Source of the DNA: Alphaproteobacteria bacterium
GTDB lineage: Bacteria > Myxococcota_A > UBA796 > GCA-2862545
DNA length: 64,000 nucleotides
Assembly (NCBI GenBank): GCA_020632875.1
Contig: JACKET010000002.1
Location: 434,001 to 498,000, forward strand
Direction: 5' to 3'
Program-made: the position numbers and the translations under genes
Notes under the pieces: generated by a model
Databases searched by the model: none
Seen by the model: the letters and a program-made list of their open reading frames with translations, nothing else
What the model was told of the DNA's origin: nothing
Shown: positions 26,789 to 36,400 of the stretch, piece after piece
Layout of the letters: each line of letters starts with the position of its first letter
How positions within the stretch are numbered: position 1 is the first letter of the stretch

Positions 26789-28480
26789 GTGCGAATCGCT
26801 GTGCAGTCGACGATGCCCGGAGTCGAGGCCGAGGTCCGGCGGGCGGGGCACGACGTCGACCCGGACGCGCCGATCACCCTGTGCGACGGGCCCGGCCGCG
26901 CCGCGGACGGCGTGATCGTCGTGCTCGTCACGTCCCACGAGGAGGCCGAGGCCGCCATCGTCGGCGGCGCCATCGACGCGCTCGTGTGGCCCGACGAGGC
27001 CCGGCTGCTGTCGCGGGCGATCGTCCGCGCCGGGGCCGCGCTCCAGCGGGAGATCGAGACCGCGATGTACCGCGCGGTGTTCCGCGAGAGCGCCACCTGG
27101 CTCGAGCTGGCCGGCGAAGGCGTGAAGCTCGTCGACGTGTCCCGGGGCTTCGAGCGGTCGGCGGGCATCGCGCGCGAGGACGCGATCGGCCGCACACCGG
27201 CGTCGCTGTTCCGCGGTGGGAGCCACCCGCGCGCCTACTACGACGCGCTCGAGGCCGCCGTGGATGCAGAAGGCGTGTGGCGGGGCGACCTCCTCGCCCG
27301 GCGCGACGACGGGAGCCTCGCCGTGCTCGACGCCCAGGTCGGCGCCGTCCGGCTCGGTCGGCACCTCGTAGGCACCTACGCCATCAAGCGCGACGCGACC
27401 CAGTGGCGCGAAGCCGCCGTGCAGCGGTGGATCGAGTCGCGCACCGCCTCCCCGTGGCTCGTGGTCGACGCGCTGGGGGTCGTGCGCGAGTGCAGCTCCG
27501 CGATCGAGCGGATCCTGGGCTGCAGAAGAGAGATCCTCGGCGCTCCGCTCGCGGGCTTCGGCCTCGACCTGCCCGCCACGACGCAGCCCTCCACCACCGA
27601 CCGCTGGATCGGCGACCGGGCCTTCGAGATCGACATCGCGCCCGTCGTGGTGGGCGAGGTCCCCATCGCGCACGTCGTCTTCACCGACATCACGCGCCGC
27701 AAGGAAGAGGCCGAGAAGCTCGACGCCCTCGCCCAGGATCTCGCGGCCGCACGCGATCAGGCCCAGGCGGCCGACCGCGCGAAGAGCGCCTTCCTCGCCT
27801 CCATGAGCCACGAGCTCCGCACGCCGCTCAATGCGATCCTCGGCTACAGCGAGCTCGTCGCCGAAGAGCTCGACGGCCACCCGTCGCAGGCCGACCTCGA
27901 GAAGATCCAGGCGTCCGGGCTGCACCTGCTGGGCCTCGTCGACGAGGTGCTCGACCTCGCACGCGTCGAGTCCGGCATCGTCGAGATCGCCCGCGAGCCC
28001 GTCGATCTCGAAGCGCTGCTGGCCGGCGTGGCCGCGACGGTCGAGCTCCGCGCGCGGCGTCGCGGAATCCAGCTCGAGCTCGACTGCACCGCGGGGGAGG
28101 TCGCGCTCGACAGCCAGCGGGTGCGGCAGATCCTCGTGAACCTCGTCGGGAACGCCGTGAAGTACGCGGTCCCCGGCCGGGTCGTGCTCGGCGCCACGTG
28201 GAGCCGCGCCGGGCTCGAGCTCTACGTCGAGGACGAGGGGCCCGGCCTCGGTCCCGAAGACCGCGAGCGCATCTTCGAGCCGTTCCGCCAGCTCACGTCC
28301 GAGAGCGACGGCGTGGGGCTCGGGCTGCCCGTCAGCCGGCGCCTCGCCCGGGCCCTCGGGGGCGACCTCGTCGTCGGCCCTGCCGGGCGGGGCAGCCGTT
28401 TCGCGCTGATCCTGCCCGTGGCGGACGACGCGCGCCCGGCGTGCGAGCCGTCCCCGGCGAAGGTCGAGGTCTACACCTGA
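26789..28480 (+). CDS. PAS-domain sensor histidine kinase, cytoplasmic
   Basis: GTG 26789 follows a GGGGGG stretch and gives 563 residues; ATG 26753 is an alternative. Residues 1 to about 90 look like a receiver domain without its phospho-Asp (ITLCDGPGRAADGVIVVLVT, AIVGGAIDALVWPDEARLLS). Two PAS-like domains follow (about 95 to 205 and 215 to 310; the second ends PIAHVVFTDITRRKEEAEKL). Then a coiled coil, the HisKA helix FLASMSHELRTPLNAILGYS with phospho-acceptor His341, and the HATPase domain with N-box LVNLVGNAVKY, DEGPGLG and GVGLGLPVSRRLA. No membrane segment, so the signal is cytoplasmic. No response regulator is adjacent: it is an orphan kinase, common in Myxococcota. Confidence 0.92.
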   Translation: MRIAVQSTMPGVEAEVRRAGHDVDPDAPITLCDGPGRAADGVIVVLVTSHEEAEAAIVGGAIDALVWPDEARLLSRAIVRAGAALQREIETAMYRAVFRESATWLELAGEGVKLVDVSRGFERSAGIAREDAIGRTPASLFRGGSHPRAYYDALEAAVDAEGVWRGDLLARRDDGSLAVLDAQVGAVRLGRHLVGTYAIKRDATQWREAAVQRWIESRTASPWLVVDALGVVRECSSAIERILGCRREILGAPLAGFGLDLPATTQPSTTDRWIGDRAFEIDIAPVVVGEVPIAHVVFTDITRRKEEAEKLDALAQDLAAARDQAQAADRAKSAFLASMSHELRTPLNAILGYSELVAEELDGHPSQADLEKIQASGLHLLGLVDEVLDLARVESGIVEIAREPVDLEALLAGVAATVELRARRRGIQLELDCTAGEVALDSQRVRQILVNLVGNAVKYAVPGRVVLGATWSRAGLELYVEDEGPGLGPEDRERIFEPFRQLTSESDGVGLGLPVSRRLARALGGDLVVGPAGRGSRFALILPVADDARPACEPSPAKVEVYT

Positions 28481-28484
28481 TCCT

Positions 28485-29639
28485 TCAGGCGAATCGCTCG
28501 TTCCCGTCGGGGTCCACCACCGACGTCACGGCATGCCCCTCGAACCGCACCCGGAACCCCGGCGGGAGCTGGAGCACCTTGATCAGCGGGTGGCGGTAGA
28601 GCACCAGATCCCCCGTCCGCATCGGACGGAAGTGCTCCGGCGCGGGCAGTCCCGGCCCGGCGAACTGCGCTTCGGTGCCGATCAGCCAGCCCGAGAATCC
28701 CTCGTCCCGCCCGCTCACGCGGTGCAGGATGGCGACGGGCTCGCGGAACACCTCCGGGGCCACGGCCACCGTGTCCGTCATGCTGCAGGGCTCGGGCGCC
28801 GTCTCGGTGAACTCGCTCATCGTGCCCTGCATCACGGCGGTCTGGAGCGTGAATCCCACGTCCCACACGATGCGCGCCCAGGGGTCGAACGCGAAGTCGG
28901 GCTCGCAGATCACCACGTCGCCGGCGCGCTCCCGCACGGTGAGCATCGACCAGCCGAAGCCGATCTTCACGCCATCCGCGAGGCCCGGCGGGTGGCTGGC
29001 GCGGCTCGCGATCCACTCGACCATGTCGCGCGCGACGTCGTCCAGCATGTCGGGTCGGGTGTGGCGAGCGCTCCAGAACCGCACGACGAGGCGCCGCCCG
29101 TCGGGCAGATCGCGGGTGTGCTGGTAGAACGGCCCGCGGTCGTGGGGTGAATCGGGCACGCGTGCCGCGTTGCAGGCCTCGGCCCGCCCGAGGTAGCCGA
29201 GCGCCGTCTGCCGACCCCGGAGCGCCACGCTGTCCGGCTCGACCCGCAGGGCCCGCTCGTAGGCCTCCAGGGCGTCCTCGAAGCGCTCCAGCGCGAGCAG
29301 GGTGTTGGCCCGGTTCGACAGGAGGATGCCGTCCTCGCCGCCGCCGGGGAGGGTGAGCGCGTGGTCGTAGGCGCGCAGCGCCTCGTCGAAGGCGCCGGTG
29401 TCGTCGAGGTGCCGACCCAGGTTCACCCAGGCTTCGAGGTGGCCCGGTTCGAGCCCGATCACCTTGCGGAAGGCCGCGATGGCCGCCTCGTCGTCGCGGA
29501 GCTCGCCGAGCAGGCAGCCCCGCTCGTAGGGCCAGCGCGGATTGGACGGCTCGGCGGCCTCGGCTTCGGCGAAGATGGCGAGGGCCCCGTCGGCGTCGCG
29601 CGCCTGGAAGGCCGCCCTGAGTCGCGCTTCGTAGTCCAT
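28485..29639 (-). CDS. TPR protein with Imm33/DUF2185-like C-terminus
   Basis: A 384-residue protein from ATG 29639 (MDYEARLRAAFQARDADGAL); the longer frame upstream is low quality. Residues 1 to about 145 hold four TPR motifs (for example WVNLGRHLDDTGAFDEALRA, ILLSNRANTLLALERFEDAL). The middle region (about 160 to 270) is alpha-beta and unrecognised. The end, PEVFREPVAILHRVSGRDEG followed by FSGWLIGTEAQ, resembles the DUF2185/Imm33 pattern in which an acidic loop precedes a SGW motif. Imm33 proteins act as immunity proteins of polymorphic toxins. The resemblance is modest. Convergent with the histidine kinase, 4 bases apart. Confidence 0.62.
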   Translation of the reverse strand: MDYEARLRAAFQARDADGALAIFAEAEAAEPSNPRWPYERGCLLGELRDDEAAIAAFRKVIGLEPGHLEAWVNLGRHLDDTGAFDEALRAYDHALTLPGGGEDGILLSNRANTLLALERFEDALEAYERALRVEPDSVALRGRQTALGYLGRAEACNAARVPDSPHDRGPFYQHTRDLPDGRRLVVRFWSARHTRPDMLDDVARDMVEWIASRASHPPGLADGVKIGFGWSMLTVRERAGDVVICEPDFAFDPWARIVWDVGFTLQTAVMQGTMSEFTETAPEPCSMTDTVAVAPEVFREPVAILHRVSGRDEGFSGWLIGTEAQFAGPGLPAPEHFRPMRTGDLVLYRHPLIKVLQLPPGFRVRFEGHAVTSVVDPDGNERFA

Positions 29640-29742
29640 GCGTGTTCCTCCGTGCCCAGAGCATGTCAGAGAAAGCAGGGTGAGCTGCGGGTCTCGACCC
29701 GGGTGTCGTACGATTCCACGCGTCCTACGTGGGAGCGAGCGC

Positions 29743-31926
29743 ATGACCATCTGGCTGCTGGCGGCGGCCTTCGCGGGGGGCCCGCTGGAGCCGGGCCTCC
29801 ACACCCTCGTCCAGCGGGACGGCCGGACGCACACGTTCGATGTCGAGGAGACGGCGGATCACGACGTGGTGGTGCGCCTCGAATCGCCGGAGGGCTCCGC
29901 GTCGCTGTCGGGGGGTGACGAGACCTACCTCGCCACGCCGGACGACCCGCCGCTGCTGGTCCTCGACAGTGGCTCGGGCCCCGGGAGCTGGAGCTTCACC
30001 GTCGATCTGGAGGAGGCTCCCGTCGTCCACGTGTGGGTCGCGCTGGAGGAGGAGAACCCGCGTGGCCACCGCCCTGGTGCGCTCTCGAAGGCGTCGGCCT
30101 CGCAGCTGGAGATGCGCCGGGCGTCCATGGGCACGGCGGAGGCCCCGGAGGCCGTGGAGCCCGATGCCGCAGCCCTGTGTGCGGTCATCGAGGGCCGGCT
30201 CGACGAGCTGAACGGCTGGCGCACGCGCGGAGCGCCGCCCCGGGTGCCCGGTCTCGACTGCACCGCTGCAGCGGACGGGAGCGACGTCTGTGCCATCGCG
30301 CTCGAACCGGGTGGCGTGCTCGCGGCGTGCGACCTCCATCGGGACGAGCAGACGGGGCTCTTCACGGATCCCCCGGGCGCGGCGACCATCGGGATCGGCG
30401 CCAGTGGCGACCCGCGGAGCCTGGTGCTCCGGGCGCGTGTGCGTCCGACCGGGCGCGAGGGGGGCGACTGCGCATTCGACGCGAGCGGGACGCGTTTCCG
30501 GTACCTCACGTTCGACGGGGGCTCGCTCGTGTTCGACGTCGGGACCGGCCTGCCCGTGGCGGACCCCGGGGAGGATGCCTGGTCGGTCGCGGAGGCCTGC
30601 CCGTCCGTCGTCGTGGGTTCGGATCGGGTGACCTCGGACTGTAGGGAGGCGCGCGCGCGGCCCGTCCTCGTGGGGTCGGACGGGAGCCGCACCCCGTTTC
30701 GCGGAGGGCTCGTCGAGACTTACGGCGCCGGGGTCGCGGCGACTCCGGACGGGCGCTACGTGGCGTTCCAGGGGGCGCTCTACGACGTGGCGACCCGGAA
30801 GCGGGTGGCGAGCGACCCCGACCTCGTGACCGACCCCGTGGTGCTCACCGCCACCTGGGGCCTCTGGTGGCGCGCGACCTCGTCCGATGGGCAGACCTAC
30901 CGGGGCATCCCCACGCTGGAGCCCGTGTACCCGACAGGAGTGCCCGCCGGCCGGGTCTGTGGAGCGGCCGGGGGGAGGGTCGCGTACCTGGAGCAGGTCG
31001 GCGATCAGGCGTTCGTCACGGTCCACGATGCCGCTTCGGGCCACTGGATGCCGCTGCAGCGCCCCGAGCGCGTCGACACCTGGGCTGCAGCGCTCGTCGA
31101 GGAGCGCATCGCGCAGGGCCGGGAGCCTCGGCAGGTCGTGGCAGAGACGCTCCTCTCCTCGGTCCCGGGCGGGTGGAGCACGAAGGTCCCGCACGGCTCG
31201 CTGCGTCTGGTGGTGATCCCCGACAGCGCGGGTGTGCGGCCGGAGGGTTTCCAGGTGCGCGGCGACTCCCTCGTCGACTTCCGCTCCGTCGATTTCCACG
31301 AAGTCGCGGGGTCCCCGTTCCAGGCGTTCGAGTACGGCTTCGGCTCGCCCGCGGGTGGGAGTGGCACCGTGAGCGTGAGGGTGCCGAAAGGCGACGCGGC
31401 CCTGCTGCTCGTCCGGATGGGGGATTTCGATGGCTCCGAGGCGCCGGCAGGGGTGATGGAGGCGCGGCGGGTCGACGCCAGCCTCCGATGGTCGCTCGAG
31501 GCGATCACGGATGGGATCGCGCAGTTCCACGCGACGCGGAAGGTGATGGTGGCGGACTTCAACGCGGGAACGCGCGCGACCGAGTTCGGCGAACGGCTCG
31601 GGTGGTTCGTGCAGTCCCGGGAGAAGGGGCAGGAGGTCCTGGAGATCCTGGAGGGCCTGCATCGATCGCTGGCCGACCTTCGGCAGGCGAAGGCGGACGG
31701 GGGGTGCGATGCGGATGTCGAGGTGGTGGACGGGCTGCTCGCGGAGCTGGTCGAGATCCGTCGCACGGCGGAAGGCGTGGTCGAGGCGCTGAGGGCCGTC
31801 GAGGTCGACAGCGAAGGCGCGTCGCCGAAGCTCGACCGACTCGGCGCCCGCTACGACGCGCTGCGCCAGGCCACGTTCGCCTGGACGCCCCGATTGGAGC
31901 AGATCGGCGACTGCGGGCTGAGATAG
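29743..31926 (+). CDS. Large secreted protein, unknown
   Basis: A 727-residue protein from ATG 29743 with a short signal peptide (MTIWLLAAAFAGG). The first 100 residues fit a pre-peptidase C-terminal-like sandwich (LEPGLHTLVQRDGRTHTFDV, DHDVVVRLESPEGSASLSGG, WSFTVDLEEAPVVHVWVALE). Residues about 150 to 480 have WD-like or propeller-like strands (GVAATPDGRYVAFQGALYDV). The last 150 residues are helical and may form a coiled coil (REKGQEVLEILEGLHRSLAD onward). No enzymatic motif. It starts 104 bases from the divergent TPR gene; a GTACGATT box upstream may be a -10. Confidence 0.65.
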   Translation: MTIWLLAAAFAGGPLEPGLHTLVQRDGRTHTFDVEETADHDVVVRLESPEGSASLSGGDETYLATPDDPPLLVLDSGSGPGSWSFTVDLEEAPVVHVWVALEEENPRGHRPGALSKASASQLEMRRASMGTAEAPEAVEPDAAALCAVIEGRLDELNGWRTRGAPPRVPGLDCTAAADGSDVCAIALEPGGVLAACDLHRDEQTGLFTDPPGAATIGIGASGDPRSLVLRARVRPTGREGGDCAFDASGTRFRYLTFDGGSLVFDVGTGLPVADPGEDAWSVAEACPSVVVGSDRVTSDCREARARPVLVGSDGSRTPFRGGLVETYGAGVAATPDGRYVAFQGALYDVATRKRVASDPDLVTDPVVLTATWGLWWRATSSDGQTYRGIPTLEPVYPTGVPAGRVCGAAGGRVAYLEQVGDQAFVTVHDAASGHWMPLQRPERVDTWAAALVEERIAQGREPRQVVAETLLSSVPGGWSTKVPHGSLRLVVIPDSAGVRPEGFQVRGDSLVDFRSVDFHEVAGSPFQAFEYGFGSPAGGSGTVSVRVPKGDAALLLVRMGDFDGSEAPAGVMEARRVDASLRWSLEAITDGIAQFHATRKVMVADFNAGTRATEFGERLGWFVQSREKGQEVLEILEGLHRSLADLRQAKADGGCDADVEVVDGLLAELVEIRRTAEGVVEALRAVEVDSEGASPKLDRLGARYDALRQATFAWTPRLEQIGDCGLR

Positions 31927-31942
31927 GCGCGACGCCCCGGGC

Positions 31943-33268
31943 TCAGTTGAACGCGAACGTGCAGCGATACCAGTCGCCCGTGCGATCCGCGCTCTGCCCG
32001 GTCTTCGAGACCCGGACGACCAGGCTCGCCGTCGCCAGCAGGGTGTGCTCCAGCAGGACCGCCCCGTCGGCCTGCGCGACGCCGGTGGCCAGCACGTTGG
32101 CGCCCGCGGTGTCACCGGCCGAGAACAGCTCCACGCCGAGCCCTTCGATGCCGTTGGGACCGGCCGCGCACTCGACCTCCAGCATCCCGGGGAACGCGCC
32201 GAAGCTGTAGTGGTCGAGGTCGCCCACGGTCGGCAGGCTGCCCCACACCGACGAGCCGCCGGTCGCGATGATGGCCTGGGCGCCCGTCACGCTGTCGTTG
32301 CCGGCGTCGTCGGCCTCGAGCTGGGCGCCGACCAGCGTGGCGGTGTTCGTGTACCCGAACACGGCGTAGGTCGGCACCGCGCCGGGGTCGCCGTCCGTCG
32401 CGATGCGGACGTGGTACGTGCCGGTTGGCAGGATGCCCTGGAAGAACTCCTGATCGCTCGTCCACGCCGGGGTGATCGCGCCGTCCGGCACGATGTCGAG
32501 CGGAAGGAGGGTCGCGGTGGAGCCCGTGCCGTCGGTGCCCGGGGGCGGGGTGATGATGCCGATGAGCGAGGGCTCCGTCGTGGTGAACACGAAGGCGTCG
32601 TCGTCGGTGGCGGACGCGAAGTCCCCGAGCATCCACGACGAGCCGGGGAACACGGCCGCCGCGGTGGAGGGCGTGGGCCCGCCGGTCTCGGGGTCGTCGC
32701 TCAGCGCACCCAGGTCGGCGCCGAGGAGCAGGGTCACGCGGTAGTCGGTGATCGGCCGCGTCGGCGAGATCTCGACGTAGACGGGGCCCGAGGTCGGCGC
32801 GCGCGTGATGGTGCGCGACGGCGTGTAGAAGGGGACGTACCCGCCGGCGAACTGCGCGCCCGACGCGTCGTGGACGGCGAAGGTGAAGTCGTCCGGCGAG
32901 AGGGCGCTGCCCAGCAGATCGGTGGCGACGACGAGCATCCACTCCCCGGGCGCGGGGTCGGCCCGGTACACGTGGACGTCGGACGGGCTCGTGAACGTGG
33001 CGTTCGTGGAGCTCGCGAACCCGGGCGTGAGCTGCACGGCTCCCGGGAAGGGGTCGGTGTCCGTGTCGGCATCGGAATCCGCGTCGGCATCGGAGTCCGT
33101 GTCGGCATCGGCGTCGGAGTCCGTGTCGGTGTCGGCGTCCGCGTCGGCATCGGAGTCCGTGTCGGCATCGGCGTCGGTCTCGGTGTCGTCGGTCTGCTCC
33201 TTGCAGCCCGGGAGGCAGAGGGTGGCGAAGGCTCCCAGCACCAGGACGCGGCCACGAACGAACGACAT
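31943..33268 (-). CDS. Stalked lipoprotein with pre-peptidase-like domains
   Basis: A 441-residue protein from ATG 33268. Signal MSFVRGRVLVLGAFATLCLP ends in lipobox LPGC, lipid on C22. The stalk covers residues about 27 to 72 (DADADTDSDADADADTDTD). The remainder has at least two PPC-like sandwiches (VYRADPAPGEWMLVVATDLL, AFVFTTTEPSLIGIITPPPG, YHVRIATDGDPGAVPTYAVF, HTLLATASLVVRVSKTGQSA). The DNA of the stalk is a 6-bp microsatellite at about 33055 to 33190. Convergent with the gene ending at 31926. Confidence 0.8.
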   Translation of the reverse strand: MSFVRGRVLVLGAFATLCLPGCKEQTDDTETDADADTDSDADADADTDTDSDADADTDSDADADSDADTDTDPFPGAVQLTPGFASSTNATFTSPSDVHVYRADPAPGEWMLVVATDLLGSALSPDDFTFAVHDASGAQFAGGYVPFYTPSRTITRAPTSGPVYVEISPTRPITDYRVTLLLGADLGALSDDPETGGPTPSTAAAVFPGSSWMLGDFASATDDDAFVFTTTEPSLIGIITPPPGTDGTGSTATLLPLDIVPDGAITPAWTSDQEFFQGILPTGTYHVRIATDGDPGAVPTYAVFGYTNTATLVGAQLEADDAGNDSVTGAQAIIATGGSSVWGSLPTVGDLDHYSFGAFPGMLEVECAAGPNGIEGLGVELFSAGDTAGANVLATGVAQADGAVLLEHTLLATASLVVRVSKTGQSADRTGDWYRCTFAFN

Positions 33269-33471
33269 CTCGACCCCCTCTGCGCGGCTGTCGAGGTGCT
33301 CCCGGCCATTCCGCGCGACACGACGTACCGCGACGGGCTGGAGGATACCAGGACCTCTCGCTGCTTTCGGGCGCCGCGACGCGGCTTCGTTGTACCCTGC
33401 GCGCCCACGAAGCCGTGGAGTGCGCGCGGCGGCGAGCTTCCCGACCCCTCTGACGAACGAGCAGTCTGACC

Positions 33472-36400
33472 ATGGCGGAGCGCGAGCCCGCGAAGAAGGC
33501 GAACGACTCGGAAGCCGCGCGTGTGCCGCAGAGCGATGCGGCCGTCTTCGGTACGGAGCCGGTCGCGGCGTTCGTCGATCGTCTGGCTCCGACGCTGAGG
33601 GAGGTGGTCGGTCGCGTTGCGAGCCAGCACCAGTCGAGCTCGGAGGACTGCCCGTGGCTCGAGCACTACCTCACCCGGGCGCGAGGCTGGTCGGCGGAGC
33701 TCGGAGCTCGCGTGCTCCGCCGGTGGCTCGGCCATCTTCCCGAGACACCGGCGCTCCTGACCCAGGCCATCGTCTTCAAGGTCCGCGCCAGCACGGAGGC
33801 GTGGTTCGCCGAAGGGACCACGCCTTCCATCGTCGAGCTGTGTCCAGAGGACGTGCCGGAAGCGACACAATCGGTCGAGGGTCTCGCGTTCGTGGGGGTG
33901 GCTGATGCACGCATCGCGAAACAGGACCGCCCGATCGACTATGCGCACTGCGAGGAGCGCAACGCCCACTGGTGGGACGAGCTGGACCTCGTGCTGCTGG
34001 CCCCGTTCGGCGCGGTGACCCCGCACACCCGTCCGGTGGTCTTCGCGAACCAGACGTACGACCTCCAGAAGTGGCTCCAGTACTCCGACCTCGACAAGTC
34101 CCTGCTGGGCGAGCGACTGATCCGGGATGGCGTGTTCGGTCCCCGCACCCTCCTCGCGGTCCGGCGTCTCGTGCGGATGCCCTGGCAAGAGGTCGTGGAC
34201 AGCTCGAACCGGTGGCGTCACGATCCGGACCTGGTCGGTGACTGGCTCTCCGTTCCTCTGTCGCGTTGGGGCCATCTCGGGACCGTCGCGCTGATCGAGG
34301 TCCAGAAGCGGCAGGATGTCGAAGCGTGGAGCTCGACGACCCCTACGCGGGGAGTGCTGGGCTTCGTCTGGCGACACCAGCTGGACGATTCGATGCGGCG
34401 GCACCTCACGGACCTCTACGACCTTCCCCACGAGCTCGACGATGTCGAGGATGTCGAGCTCCTCGAGGTGCTTCTCGTCGCCTGTGGTGAAGAGACTCCG
34501 TGGCATACGGAGAACGTGCTCTACACCGTCGACCGGGGATGGACGAACAAGCTCGAATACCAGCGAATCGTGAAGCAGCGTCTCGCGGCCTGGGACACCG
34601 CCGCCCCGTACTTCTACTTCGGCATCAAGAATCGAGAAGCGCTGGGGCTCCTCGAGACCTGGGCTGCGCCACTGCCCCGAACGGAGGCGGGTACACAGGC
34701 GATGGGCCGCATCCGGGGGCGGGAAGCCGGGGCGGAGATCGGGGACGACGGGCTGGCCGCGCTGGCAATCGGATTCGTCCTCCCCGAGATCGAGGTGGAC
34801 GTGCTCCAGGCAGCGGTCGACCGGGTGATCCTCGCTCCACGGGTGAATGCTCTCCTGGAGTCGGAGGTGGAGAGGTTCACGGCCGATCTCGACAGAGCGT
34901 TCGTCGCCGAGGAGGCCGCGCAGATGGTCTCTCGTCTACGAGCCGTCGACGAAGACCCGGGTGCGAACCCACCCGACATCACCTCGGAAGCGGCCCTGCT
35001 CGATTTCCTCAAGGGTGGCGTCGGGTACGACGCGCTCTTGACCGAGCTCGTCGAGGGGAAGCGCCCGCCGTTCGTGATCGTGAAGATCGGCGCCGACGAT
35101 GCGTTCCCGATTCCGGCCGACAGGGTCCTGCTCTGGCGGCAGCAATCCATCGACCAGAAGGGAACCTTCAGGCCGGACCAGGCCCCTCCGCACGCGTATG
35201 GGTTGTTCCCTCATTCGTCGAAAGAGGGCGAGACGGAGTCGCATCGCTTCACCGCCGAGCAGGACGGCGAGTCCATCCGGGTGGTCCAGGCCAACGTGGG
35301 CACCTTCACGTACGACCCGCGCCAGCCGGTGCGGATCCACACCTCCGAGCTGTGGAAGGGCGTCAACTCGTTCTTCTGGCTGCCGCTGGTGGCGATGGGG
35401 CACCTGGGCTTCACCACCAACGAGCAGTGGGTGTTCGCGGCGGCCCTCCCGAAGGTCGCGGCCGCGCTGCAGGCGCAGGAGAAGGCGGAGACCTGGTCTT
35501 CGGCGCTGGATGTCGGCTTCTTCATCTTCGGCGCGGGGGCGGTCGTCGCCGCGCCATTCGTGGCGGCGGGAGGCGCGGCAGTGGGGACGGCGAGCGAGCT
35601 CGCCATGTTCGTCGGCGGGGAGTTGGCAGGGCAGTGGCTGACCGACGAGATCAACGCGAAGATGGAGGATCCGAACACCACTCCGGAGGAGCGGGAGAAG
35701 TACCAGCGATGGATGCTCTATGCGATGGGCGCCATGCTGGTGATGGGCGTGGGGGCCGGTGCCTGGAGGGCGTCGGGCAACAACCGCGCCGTCGCGCGTG
35801 CAGCGAGGAACCTGGACACGTTCGGTACGGTCGCTGGTCCCAGCGGTGCCCGCTTCCTGCGCACTCTGGCCGGCAAGGTGGATGGGTACCGTGCCGCGAA
35901 GCTCGAGGCCGTGGGGTTGTCGGAGGCGAGCGAGACTTCTGTCAAATCCGCCCTGGGCAGGGCAGGAGACCGCATCACGCATGTCAGCGACGAGGGTCTG
36001 ATGCCCGGGACCATCAAAGTCGAGTTCTTCATCGAGGATGGGCTCGTGGAGCCCGGCGTCGTCGTCCGCACCGCCCCGAGGATCCGCCTGGCGGATCTCG
36101 CGGCGCACAGACCCACCATCCGTGCCGTGGAGAGCTGGGCGGCGCTGCCGACCCGGATGGGCCGGCTCCAGACGCGGGTGAAGGCCTGGCTCGCAGGGGG
36201 GAAGACGCCTGGCTCGACCGCTTTCCGGGTCGACCAGGAGATCACCAAGCTCCAGGCGATGCTCGACACCCGCGTCCGGTGGCTCGACGGCGGGTTCCTG
36301 AGCGAGGCCGAGGCGCTGATGGTGGCCCAGGAGGCGGCGGTCATCGCGCGGCAGATGGACGACTGGGCGATGGTCTTGAGGCTGCCTGGGCTCGACCCGA

